64,000 nt of DNA, from positions 18,587 through 82,586 of the forward strand of contig JAVBTX010000015.1 in assembly GCA_031555935.1 (NCBI GenBank), written 5' to 3'. The translations under genes were made by a program, and so were the position numbers. Shown here piece after piece: positions 26,916 through 34,535 of the stretch (position 1 is its first letter; each line of letters starts with the position of its first letter). The notes beneath the pieces are model-generated. The model saw only the letters and a list, made by a program, of their open reading frames with translations. It was not told the origin of the DNA and did not search any database. The stretch is from Roseburia_C sp031555935. GTDB lineage: Bacteria; Bacillota; Clostridia; Lachnospirales; Lachnospiraceae.

Positions 26916-28082
26916 CTAACTACCCATTCCCCTTCCACAGCCTCTTATTTTCGTTGAATAGCCTTTTACCAAACTCATGGTATGCGTGATTTCCGTAATA
27001 TAAAATTTGTTATCCTGGGGAATTTTTAGCCCTATTATTTCAATAAAACGCCCCGGCTCTAGCTCCGGTATACCAACTAGGGTTGCATTGATTGAAGCGA
27101 TGCTGTATTCGATTTCCGCTAACTCTTGTTCGGCCCTTAGTGCGACCTCTTGTTCCGTTTTCACCGCACTGTCTTCAATCACTTTTGTTTTTTCAGATAT
27201 AATTCCATTAAATTTATTACCACTAATAATTCCGCTGCTTATTTTCTTTTGTACCTCATGTGTTTTTTTTGTATCATCCGAATTATAATGACGGACCACC
27301 AGATTTTTTACTGCATTGCAGATGTTATATCCAATGTTCAAACTCTTTAGGCCATCATCTATCCCAATTTTCAATAACGTAGCTTCATTTGACTTAGATT
27401 TTCGAAAGTATATAACACCACAGTGGACAAAAAACTCATAAATAAACTTTATGGCAACCTTTTTTATGAAATCATAATCCGTTTCCATTTTCACTGTTGT
27501 TTCCGCTGATTCTGAATCTTCGCTAGTTTTCCCCGGCGGACTTGATGTTTCCGACGGTTTATCTGGCGTGTCTTCGATTATCATGTTTCTTATAATCTCG
27601 CTATTCCATTGTTGCTGATAAATACTACTATTTAATATTGCTTTTATTACATCACTGAAACGTTTATCTCCTGTTTCCTTGGAACTGGTATTGTTTTGCA
27701 TAATAACCATAACATCCATTGCGGTCACCTTAATGAAGGCATCGTTTTTATTTCCATAAGAAAAACCGACATTTGTAATAAGCCCGACAAATACTTCTCG
27801 AATAAAATTTCCATGACCCAGAAATATTTCTACCTTTGAGCCAATATTCAGATATGCTCTCAGTTGCTCAGTCTCAAAACTGCCCGGATATTCTCTGAAA
27901 CAATTATAAATACAAAATGTCGCTGTTGATGCTTTTGTCTCACTTGAAAGCTTTACTTCTATATTATCGATGTATGCCCCTATTTTATTTTCTTCGTTAA
28001 AGATTTTGTTCTCTATATTGATCAGATAATCGGCCTTTTCAAAATAATCATATTTTTTTTCTAAATCTTCATATGTTAGCAT
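26916..28082 (-). CDS. CIS tail hub protein (gpD/gp27-like)
   Basis: This 388-residue protein of the late-control-D / gp27 hub type includes YLNIGSKVEIFLGHGNFIRE, VFVGLITNVGFSYGNKN and FIKVTAMDVMVIM, which match the two interlocked beta-barrels at the base of the spike. A Ser/Glu/Pro-rich linker (about residues 175-200) and a C-terminal barrel ending with a GRFIEIIGLKIP segment complete it. It lies three bases from the spike gene, and together they equal one VgrG/Afp8. The hub joins the tube to the spike and often holds effectors. Confidence 0.82.
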   Translation of the reverse strand: MLTYEDLEKKYDYFEKADYLINIENKIFNEENKIGAYIDNIEVKLSSETKASTATFCIYNCFREYPGSFETEQLRAYLNIGSKVEIFLGHGNFIREVFVGLITNVGFSYGNKNDAFIKVTAMDVMVIMQNNTSSKETGDKRFSDVIKAILNSSIYQQQWNSEIIRNMIIEDTPDKPSETSSPPGKTSEDSESAETTVKMETDYDFIKKVAIKFIYEFFVHCGVIYFRKSKSNEATLLKIGIDDGLKSLNIGYNICNAVKNLVVRHYNSDDTKKTHEVQKKISSGIISGNKFNGIISEKTKVIEDSAVKTEQEVALRAEQELAEIEYSIASINATLVGIPELEPGRFIEIIGLKIPQDNKFYITEITHTMSLVKGYSTKIRGCGRGMGS

Positions 28083-28100
28083 AACGAAATCTCCACCTAT

Positions 28101-28838
28101 CTATAAATTTAATATTGCGCTCAAATTGCTGATTGCAGAATTGTTATCGATATTTGTCGAGCTGCTATCAGAACCAAGAAAGTCGTTCAAGGCCTTTTCC
28201 CAATATTCATTATTCTTATAATCCTTATGTGTCTTTCCGCTTGTATCGTTCAAAATAACGATTGGTGACCCCGGATTTAATACACACTTTGACGTTATCT
28301 CTGCCCGGTCTTGCAGCTTTAAACTTACCACCGCACGAATTGGCTCTCCTTGAAAATTGAACATTGTATACTTTGCTACGACACTCTGTAACTCTCCGGT
28401 AAACTGCATTTTCCCCCAAATAAAAGTCACAAATGTAGTATAGGGACAATGTGTGCAGGCCAGTAATGTCTCCACATATTTTTTAACAGATAGACGCTTC
28501 GCTTCTGATAGTTCTGACGAAACTGCCCCTACCGTTGATGCCAGACCATTTAATGAGAGGCTGAATTTCTCCCATAAAAATGCATCTTTATTATTTACCT
28601 GATCAAATATCAGCTCAATTTGAAGGTTGGTTTCTGGTTTTATTGTCTCAATGACAATTCCACCGCCCTCCATTTTCGTTGATTCACATTTGGTATTCAT
28701 CACTAGCTTGTTCGGATTGTACTGCACCGTGAAGCTATACCGCTCGGTCCCATTCCCGGTTACATAACCGGGAAATACTAATACTGCTTTATCAACATTG
28801 CCGACTGCCCGATTCGCAAAATCTCCAATACTAGCCAT
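28101..28838 (-). CDS. CIS tube-initiator/LysM-adaptor protein, copy B (Afp7-like)
   Basis: The start is set at 28838 (GGAG six bases upstream), giving 245 residues. The segment RYSFTVQYNPNKLVMNTKC is the VQ(F/Y)NP signature of the CIS tube / Afp7 N-terminal family, followed by TNLQIELIFDQVNNKDAF and FTGELQSVVAKYTMFNFQGE, where the family reads F.G.L..v...YTMF...G.P.RA. These proteins join the inner tube to the hub. A classical C-terminal LysM is not obvious. It is a paralogue of the next protein upstream (same motifs in the same order), so the locus carries two adaptors. Confidence 0.8.
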   Translation of the reverse strand: MASIGDFANRAVGNVDKAVLVFPGYVTGNGTERYSFTVQYNPNKLVMNTKCESTKMEGGGIVIETIKPETNLQIELIFDQVNNKDAFLWEKFSLSLNGLASTVGAVSSELSEAKRLSVKKYVETLLACTHCPYTTFVTFIWGKMQFTGELQSVVAKYTMFNFQGEPIRAVVSLKLQDRAEITSKCVLNPGSPIVILNDTSGKTHKDYKNNEYWEKALNDFLGSDSSSTNIDNNSAISNLSAILNL

Positions 28839-28882
28839 AGTAATCTCCATTCTTCCAACGTCTGACGAATTTAAGCAGAAGC

Positions 28883-29614
28883 TCAAAATTGCACGTTTAA
28901 CAAACTACCAAATTTTTGCTCCGTTTTGACTGCACTCGCCCCACCTTTCATCCACGCAAATGTACTCTCACGCTCTGCCGCATTCACTCTCTCGTCAATA
29001 CAAATTCCTAACTCAGCCTCTGCACGAATTGGTTCTCCCGATGAGCTAAACATGGTATATGTTGCTTGAAAATTGCCCAGGATTCCCTTATAAGACAGGC
29101 TTCCCCAAGTAAACGTTACCGCTCGTGTATTCCGATTTCGTAGTGCTGCCTGAAATCCTTCCACCTGTGTTCTCACCGTAAATGTATCTTTTTTATGTAC
29201 CACCGCATTTGTGATTCCGCGAGCAACACTAGTCGGGCCCAGAGAAAATTTATCACCATGAAAAGCATCTTGATTAAAAGTACAGTCAAATATTAATTTT
29301 ACTGTCAGGTTCATTTTCTTATGCGCCTTGCCGCGATACAGGGGCGGTTTTTTTGATGCATCTGTAATATTTGCTTTTCCTTGTCCCACTGCATCTAATT
29401 TTAAAAAGTTAGGATTAAACTGAACAATATAGCGTTTTATCTCCGCTTCGCCGTATTTCTTGGTATCCAATCCGGTGAATTTCATTGCTACTGTTTGAGA
29501 ACTCGATTTCTCCTCTTTTTTTTCAATCCCTCTTTTATCCTGGATTGTAATAACGGCCTTTTCAATATTGCCAAGGCCGGAAGAAAGTACCTCACCAATT
29601 TTATCTTTATCCAT
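28883..29614 (-). CDS. CIS tube-initiator/LysM-adaptor protein, copy A (Afp7-like)
   Basis: This 243-residue paralogue of the following protein has KRYIVQFNPNFLKLDAVGQG, LTVKLIFDCTFNQDAFHGDK, FTWGSLSYKGILGNFQATYT and MFSSSGEPIRAEAELGI. The shared VQFNP, DQDAF-like and YTMFxxxGEPIRA motifs place both in the CIS tube N-terminal domain family. A start with a GGGAG site is clear. Two divergent copies in one eCIS locus suggest a layered adaptor between tube and hub or different partners for the two tube proteins. Confidence 0.8.
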   Translation of the reverse strand: MDKDKIGEVLSSGLGNIEKAVITIQDKRGIEKKEEKSSSQTVAMKFTGLDTKKYGEAEIKRYIVQFNPNFLKLDAVGQGKANITDASKKPPLYRGKAHKKMNLTVKLIFDCTFNQDAFHGDKFSLGPTSVARGITNAVVHKKDTFTVRTQVEGFQAALRNRNTRAVTFTWGSLSYKGILGNFQATYTMFSSSGEPIRAEAELGICIDERVNAAERESTFAWMKGGASAVKTEQKFGSLLNVQF

Positions 29615-29631
29615 AATTTCTCCCTATCTGT

Positions 29632-32600
29632 TTAATATCCCCGACGTTGCTGCTCCAATCTCAGCCGTCCTTCGAAGTTGTCAATCACCTCCTCGGAAAT
29701 CTGATTGATCTGCTTATAAATGGTTTGAATCATCTTACTTTCCAGTTCTATCTCCTGTCCCTTCCAATCGTATTCCTTCGCCTTAACCTCCTCTGACTGA
29801 CTGTTTATTTCCTGTAAATGTTGTTCGATTTCGGCTACCCTTTGATATAGATGTGAGGAAGCGTCACCGCTTCGTTGATATAATTCTGCCCACTTCTTTT
29901 TGTTGATGGCAGCGTCGTGTTGTTTATGCAAAATAACGGATTTCTCTACATTTCGCGGTTCCATTGTTACGCTCTGATTTAGCGTTTGAAGCTCCTGCAT
30001 AAAAAGCTCTGCCGACATTGGTCTGACATGCTTTGGGTCTGATGCCAGCCTAAAAATCTCTTTTGTTTCATTCGTTATCAAATGTTCCCACTGCTTGATT
30101 ATAGCGACACTTTCGCTCTGCTGGTCATGTGTCATTTGATTATGGATGCTATGGTACTTGTTTCGATTACTTTGGTTGAATTGAATCACATCTTCATAGG
30201 AATAAGTTGCTTGCGCAGCCGTAAGTTGCTCCTGCTGAGGCAGTATTTTCACCTCGCCGCCTTGGTGTTTTGGGCTCATGTTCATTTGCTGTAAGATGGG
30301 GTATGTTCTACTTATATTTGTTTGGTGGGACGTTGGGTAACTTCTGCTCATATTCGTTTGGTGGAACATTGGGTAACTTCTGCTCATATTCGTTTGGTGG
30401 CGCATTGGGTGAAAATCAATAATGGGTGGAACGTGTGGCAAGTCCCCCTCACGGTTGCTTGTCCTGAAATTGGATATTGCCACGTTTTTATTCTTTTCTA
30501 TCAAGGAATTATTTATATGCTTATAAATGCTACCACTTATGAGCGAATACCTTGTTAACAAATGCATGTGAGGGGGACTTTCCACACTTTCCGCCGAACG
30601 CATGTGAGGGGGACTTTCCATACGTTCCGCATGTGAGGGTATTTTTCTACCTAGCTTTTTATATGTTTGTTCTGTCCGACACCAATTCTCATACAGTTTT
30701 TGGTAGTATAACTTTTGCTTCTTAAAATTCTGATAGAACGTTTTTCTTTTTACAAAATTAATGTCTGCATTTAAAACCGCATGTTGCGCAGGGTCATGAT
30801 GCATAATATCTTGTTGCATACTGTCTTGATGCATAATGACTTGATTCATATGACTTTTGTGTATAAGACTTTGGTACATAAGACTTTGGTGCATATGACT
30901 TTGGTGCATATGACTTTGGTGCACATTTCCGTGATGCAAGATAGCTTGATGTGCAATACTTCGATGTACAACATTGCGATGCATCATTTTTTTTATTTCA
31001 TTTCTAAGCACACGTTGCTGGATTTTTTCGCTTGCCTCACTTTTTGACAAACTTACTTGTAAGGGATTTTCTGCTACTTTCCGCCAAACAACGTGAGGGG
31101 GACTTTCCGCTATTTTCCGCCGAACAACATGAGGGGGACTTTCCGCTACTTTCCGCCAAACAACATGAGGGGGACTTTCCGCTATTTTCCGCCGAACAAC
31201 GTGAGAGGGACTTTCCGCTACTTTCTGCCGAACAACGTGAGGGGGACTTTCCACTACCTTCCGCCGAACAACGTGAGGGGGACTTTCCGCTACCTTCCGC
31301 CGAACAGCGTGAGGGGGACTCTTTTCATCTTTGCTATCTTGATACATGACGTTATGATTTGTGATACTCTTTTTTGTGATGTTCTGTTTTGTAACATCCT
31401 GATTTGTGATGTTCTGATTTGTGATGTTCTGATTCGCCACATCCTGATTTACATTTTCTTGATTCGTAGTTTTCTGGTAAAAAAGAAGTTCCTGCTTTGA
31501 AATCTTCTGGAATTTCCTTTTTAAAAGGTCGTAATCCCCTTTACGCCAAACAGTGTGAGGGGGATTTTCTGCTCCTGTAGTATCTTGATACGTGACTTTC
31601 TGATTCATGATGTTCTGATTCGACACATCCTGATTCACAATTTCTTCATTTGTAGCTTTATGATGAAAAAATTCCTTCATTGAAATCTTCTGAAATCTCT
31701 TTTTCAAAAGGTCGTAATCCTCTTTCCGCCGAACAGTGTAAAGAGAACTTTCCGCTCCTGTTTGCCGAACAGTGTGAGGGGAACTTTCCGCACCTCTTTG
31801 CTGTTCGATACGTGAGCTATCTTCCTCCACAACATGTCTCATCACACCTTTTGTTAATGCACTTTCAACTTCTGGCAACACTTGCTTCTGAGTTAAATCC
31901 TGATGGTAATATAATAGATACTCCTCCATCGGATTACCTTGATAATAATACAGCGTATTCTTAAGCGTTTCATAAACGGCTCCCGCCAAATGTGATTGTA
32001 TATTCGTTACATAACTTTCCGCCAAACTTACGTGAGGGGGACTTACGCTATTAGTTATGTTCCGATGTGTAATATTCCGGCGTACCACATCAGGTAATTG
32101 CTCCACTACCTGATTATTTTTGACCGTGATACGATTTATATAGCTAGCCGTATTTCCATTTTCTTCATACATTTGATAATTGTAAACGGAACAAAGATTT
32201 GCCGCCGCCTTTAAAAGTACTTCTGGAACGAGCTCACTAATCTCTGATTGGTTCACATCCACAGACTGATTTAAAACTAAATAATTCCATATCCGATGTT
32301 GTTCTGCTATCTGATAACGCTCTTTTGTCAGCCAGTTTCCTGCTCCTGGTATCGCCCCATAGAGCAGATTTAATTCTTCGTATATTTCACCGATTCTCAA
32401 TTTCTCATAGATGCGTATCGGCTCTTGATTATGCTTTTCGACTTGAAATTTGCTCGTCTGGCGGTGTTCGAGCTGACGCAATTCGCTCTGATGAAATTCA
32501 ATCTGGTGCACATCCCGCTGATGTGATTCACTTTGATGTAATTCGCTTTGATGTGATTCCCGCCGACACTGCTGTGCCAATACAATTTCATTTTGACTAA

Positions 32601-32949
32601 GCTGTAGCTGTTTCAAAAATTCCCGTCCATTTTTTATCCCTGTTTTTTGCAGCATTGTCTGTAAAAAAACTGTATCTTGATACGTCAGATACTCTGGCCG
32701 GTAATTCATTAACAAATTCAGCAAATGGTTGACCAAATGATTTTTTTTCACTGAATTAAGAAATATGTCCCCTTCCCGCGACTCAGCCAAATAAACCGCT
32801 GGATGCACGAGCAAATGGAGTAATTCTTCCGCTCCAAAGTACGTCGAAATCATTTCATAATTGGCTCGTATTTTATTTCCAAACCCATCCCCGATCATCA
32901 AAAATGTGCGAAGACTTTTGAATTTTATATTTGTCCGTATGGTCAACAT
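29632..32949 (-). CDS. Very large repeat-built CIS-locus protein, function unknown
   Basis: I do not recognise a family for this 1105-residue protein, made largely of short repeats. Residues 1-140 are ordered (RTFLMIGDGFGNKIRANYEM). Residues about 145-175 are pentads of the type xHQSE. About 400-530 holds two copies of a 60-residue module (DYDLLKxxFQKIS, then NQNIT-like pentads). Residues 543-627 are seven exact-period 12-residue units (AESPPHVVRRKV). About 650-725 is a His/Gln/Met-rich pentad run (MHQSH), and about 845-885 has a second 12-residue repeat (HQTNMSRSYP). The last 100 residues are a Glu/Gln-rich coiled coil. No signal peptide or membrane segment is seen. Its place, between the second tube gene and the adaptors, and its size suggest a structural role such as a flexible ruler or scaffold; this is inference. 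Confidence 0.7.
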   Translation of the reverse strand: MLTIRTNIKFKSLRTFLMIGDGFGNKIRANYEMISTYFGAEELLHLLVHPAVYLAESREGDIFLNSVKKNHLVNHLLNLLMNYRPEYLTYQDTVFLQTMLQKTGIKNGREFLKQLQLSQNEIVLAQQCRRESHQSELHQSESHQRDVHQIEFHQSELRQLEHRQTSKFQVEKHNQEPIRIYEKLRIGEIYEELNLLYGAIPGAGNWLTKERYQIAEQHRIWNYLVLNQSVDVNQSEISELVPEVLLKAAANLCSVYNYQMYEENGNTASYINRITVKNNQVVEQLPDVVRRNITHRNITNSVSPPHVSLAESYVTNIQSHLAGAVYETLKNTLYYYQGNPMEEYLLYYHQDLTQKQVLPEVESALTKGVMRHVVEEDSSRIEQQRGAESSPHTVRQTGAESSLYTVRRKEDYDLLKKRFQKISMKEFFHHKATNEEIVNQDVSNQNIMNQKVTYQDTTGAENPPHTVWRKGDYDLLKRKFQKISKQELLFYQKTTNQENVNQDVANQNITNQNITNQDVTKQNITKKSITNHNVMYQDSKDEKSPPHAVRRKVAESPPHVVRRKVVESPPHVVRQKVAESPSHVVRRKIAESPPHVVWRKVAESPPHVVRRKIAESPPHVVWRKVAENPLQVSLSKSEASEKIQQRVLRNEIKKMMHRNVVHRSIAHQAILHHGNVHQSHMHQSHMHQSLMYQSLIHKSHMNQVIMHQDSMQQDIMHHDPAQHAVLNADINFVKRKTFYQNFKKQKLYYQKLYENWCRTEQTYKKLGRKIPSHAERMESPPHMRSAESVESPPHMHLLTRYSLISGSIYKHINNSLIEKNKNVAISNFRTSNREGDLPHVPPIIDFHPMRHQTNMSRSYPMFHQTNMSRSYPTSHQTNISRTYPILQQMNMSPKHQGGEVKILPQQEQLTAAQATYSYEDVIQFNQSNRNKYHSIHNQMTHDQQSESVAIIKQWEHLITNETKEIFRLASDPKHVRPMSAELFMQELQTLNQSVTMEPRNVEKSVILHKQHDAAINKKKWAELYQRSGDASSHLYQRVAEIEQHLQEINSQSEEVKAKEYDWKGQEIELESKMIQTIYKQINQISEEVIDNFEGRLRLEQQRRGY
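31070..31321 (-). repeat. Seven 36-bp tandem units inside the large repeat protein gene
   Basis: GTGAGGGGGACTTTCCGC-type units (written on the plus strand) start at 31093, 31129, 31165, 31201, 31237, 31273 and 31309, a fixed 36-base period. On the coding strand each unit gives 12 residues of the form SPPHVVRRKVAE. Units differ by one to four bases. Further single or diverged copies of the same core lie at about 30565-30635, 31549-31566, 31735-31800 and 32018-32045, one inverted copy is at about 30427-30450, and one copy is in the baseplate-J gene at 21587-21615. Confidence 0.9.
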
Positions 32950-32964
32950 AATTGATACACCTCT

Positions 32965-33429
32965 CTAAAAACCAATTTCCACGCACACCATTTCCCGATA
33001 TGCAATTGTCGTAACTTCCGTTAACAAACCAGTCTTTTCTGAGTCCAAGCCACCATATTCTTTTCCGGTAACCGTACAGCCGGTAAATACGAAAGTCTTT
33101 TTCGCTAAATGAAATTGATTGGGTTCACGGCTGATAAGCAGCACCATTGGCAGGGCTAGCTCTGCTCCGTTTGGCATCGGGTCAAAATAGTCGATGGCAC
33201 AGTAACGTTCTACCTGAAAGGTAAATGGCTTGCTGATTGCCTTGCGACGCATATGAACATAGTCATTTAAGCCACCTTCTTGAATGTATTCGTATTCGTT
33301 GGCTTTGGAAAACGCTCGAATTGATTTGCAAGGCAAATCAAAAACTCCCTCCACCCGGAGCATAAAGTTATAATTTACCAATGGCTCAAGTCCTAGATTA
33401 CTGACCACATAATTCTTATTATCTGCCAT
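32965..33429 (-). CDS. CIS inner tube protein 2 (Afp5-like, T4 gp19 family)
   Basis: This 154-residue protein of the phage tail-tube (T4 gp19-like) family includes LGLEPLVNYNFMLRVEGVFD at the N-terminus, then AFSKANEYEYIQEGGLNDYV, with the EGG-N-D turn typical of the family, and the KPFTFQVERY strand. It differs from the first tube protein, as Afp5 differs from Afp1, and would form the distal tube ring that meets the baseplate. The ribosome binding site is a perfect AGGAGG inside the last codons of the small upstream gene. Confidence 0.85.
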   Translation of the reverse strand: MADNKNYVVSNLGLEPLVNYNFMLRVEGVFDLPCKSIRAFSKANEYEYIQEGGLNDYVHMRRKAISKPFTFQVERYCAIDYFDPMPNGAELALPMVLLISREPNQFHLAKKTFVFTGCTVTGKEYGGLDSEKTGLLTEVTTIAYREMVCVEIGF

Positions 33430-33432
33430 CCA

Positions 33433-33636
33433 TTACCACCTCCTGGTTGGCTCCATCTCCAAAATACTTTTCTCCATTCCTTCTTCCGAGGGATTCAGGC
33501 TGCGGTTGATTGCCGATATTTCACTGCACCACCTTCTTCTGCTGCGGTGCTCAAGAGACATCACTTCCGACATATCCCAATGAAAATAGTACGAAATAAA
33601 TGACATCTCCTGATACAGCTCCGCTTGGGGATACAG
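33433..33636 (-). CDS. Small DUF6760-like eCIS protein with a non-ATG start
   Basis: A 67-residue frame fills the gap between the tail assembly protein and the second tube gene. It includes LYQEMSFISYYFHWDMSEVM followed by SLEHRSRRRWCSEISAINR. This matches my memory of the small DUF6760 / gpE-like family of eCIS loci, whose core reads LYxEVAYIAYHFHW and LEHRERRRWVxEI. Upstream the frame contains no ATG, GTG or TTG before a stop. A GAGAGGG site lies six bases before a CTG at 33634-33636, two bases after the preceding stop codon, so CTG is proposed. The first internal ATG touches its AGGAG and would lose the conserved beginning. The likely role is tail assembly, by analogy. Confidence 0.7.
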   Translation of the reverse strand: MYPQAELYQEMSFISYYFHWDMSEVMSLEHRSRRRWCSEISAINRSLNPSEEGMEKSILEMEPTRRW

Positions 33637-33638
33637 TG

Positions 33639-34001
33639 CTATCCCTCTCGTGAAAAATTTATTTCAGTCTCATGAATATGACCGCATTCGGGACATACCA
33701 CGGTCATTGTTGGGGCATCAATGTCATTGATTCTTTGATACATATCCTGCAAAAAAGCTAAGTCGGCGGTATATAATTTTTCGATGGTGCTAGCGGTAAC
33801 CATTTGCATGCCTTCCAATTCGGTCACTACAAATCCGAGAATAACAACGGTAAGGTATGACGGATTGCTAAGCACTCTTGGGTCTTTGGCGGCACCAATT
33901 TCGTCGCCAGCCGTTGCCAGCCGCATCTTGCCCTTTTTATGTACCTCGCCAGCACTGTCTAAGTAGCCTTTGGGCAGTTCAAATTCATATATTGTCTGCA
34001 T
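33639..34001 (-). CDS. Phage tail assembly protein (gp41-like) with a zinc-ribbon tail
   Basis: This 120-residue protein contains RLATAGDEIGAAKDPRVLSN, then YLTVVILGFVVTELEGMQMV, the pattern of the small tail assembly chaperone family found in many eCIS and Mu-like loci after the tube gene. It ends with a CPECGHIHETE half-ribbon: only one Cys pair plus two His residues, which could bind a metal. In phages this family helps tape-measure and tube assembly. It lies 12 bases after tube 1 and two bases before the tiny DUF6760-like gene. Confidence 0.75.
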   Translation of the reverse strand: MQTIYEFELPKGYLDSAGEVHKKGKMRLATAGDEIGAAKDPRVLSNPSYLTVVILGFVVTELEGMQMVTASTIEKLYTADLAFLQDMYQRINDIDAPTMTVVCPECGHIHETEINFSREG

Positions 34002-34013
34002 TGCCTTCTCCTT

Positions 34014-34514
34014 TTAGTTGTTTGGAATGATGAGTTCTTCATATTCTAAGGTTACCGATTCCATTGCGACACCAGAATCCATCGAATTTAGCCCCGGCGC
34101 CTGATAGCTTTTTGCAAAGGCATTGGAAAGAATCCAGATTTTGTTCGCTTTATCTGTTTTTACCTCTTTATTTGGTGCTCCCTTATTAATATCAATTAAT
34201 TCGATTTGTACCTGACTTCGCGGCATCTTTCCGCGCGTCTCTGAGACACACTTCATCACCCAGGCTTTGAAGTTATTATTACTGGTATAACCGAACTTCA
34301 AAGTTACTGAGCCATGCTTTACTAAGCCCGGAATTTTCACCATTGACAAGCTGTGGGAATTGCCCTGCCTAAAATCCTTCACTTCCACGGTTGCATCCAC
34401 GCCACTTACTTCGGTAAATGCTGCCACCCCATTTGCTTCTTCGACAGTTACTAAAAAGTTCATTTTTGTTAATGGATAAGCTAGTCCTGATGCATTTTCA
34501 TATGGATATGCCAT
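34014..34514 (-). CDS. CIS inner tube protein 1 (Afp1-like, T4 gp19 family)
   Basis: This 166-residue tail tube subunit contains TKMNFLVTVEEANGVAAFTE, VSGVDATVEVKDFRQGNSHS and KHGSVTLKFGYTSNNNFKAW, the typical T4 gp19-like core (F-x-V-x-x, a SGL-type turn, then a KHG-x-V-T-L-K-x-G strand). It follows the sheath gene by 21 bases. Stacked rings of this protein form the rigid tube that is pushed out when the sheath contracts. Confidence 0.9.
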   Translation of the reverse strand: MAYPYENASGLAYPLTKMNFLVTVEEANGVAAFTEVSGVDATVEVKDFRQGNSHSLSMVKIPGLVKHGSVTLKFGYTSNNNFKAWVMKCVSETRGKMPRSQVQIELIDINKGAPNKEVKTDKANKIWILSNAFAKSYQAPGLNSMDSGVAMESVTLEYEELIIPNN

Positions 34515-34535
34515 AGTTTTTTACTCCTTTTCGTT

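Noticed and set aside
31070..31321. Regular 36-base repeats that could suggest a CRISPR array
   Set aside because: The units are directly adjacent with no unique spacers, keep one reading frame, and code for a repeated peptide; no cas genes are near.
30781..31500. Long open frames on the plus strand over the repeat protein gene
   Set aside because: They arise because repeats with periods divisible by three keep several frames open. They lack ribosome binding sites and give only low-complexity mirror peptides.
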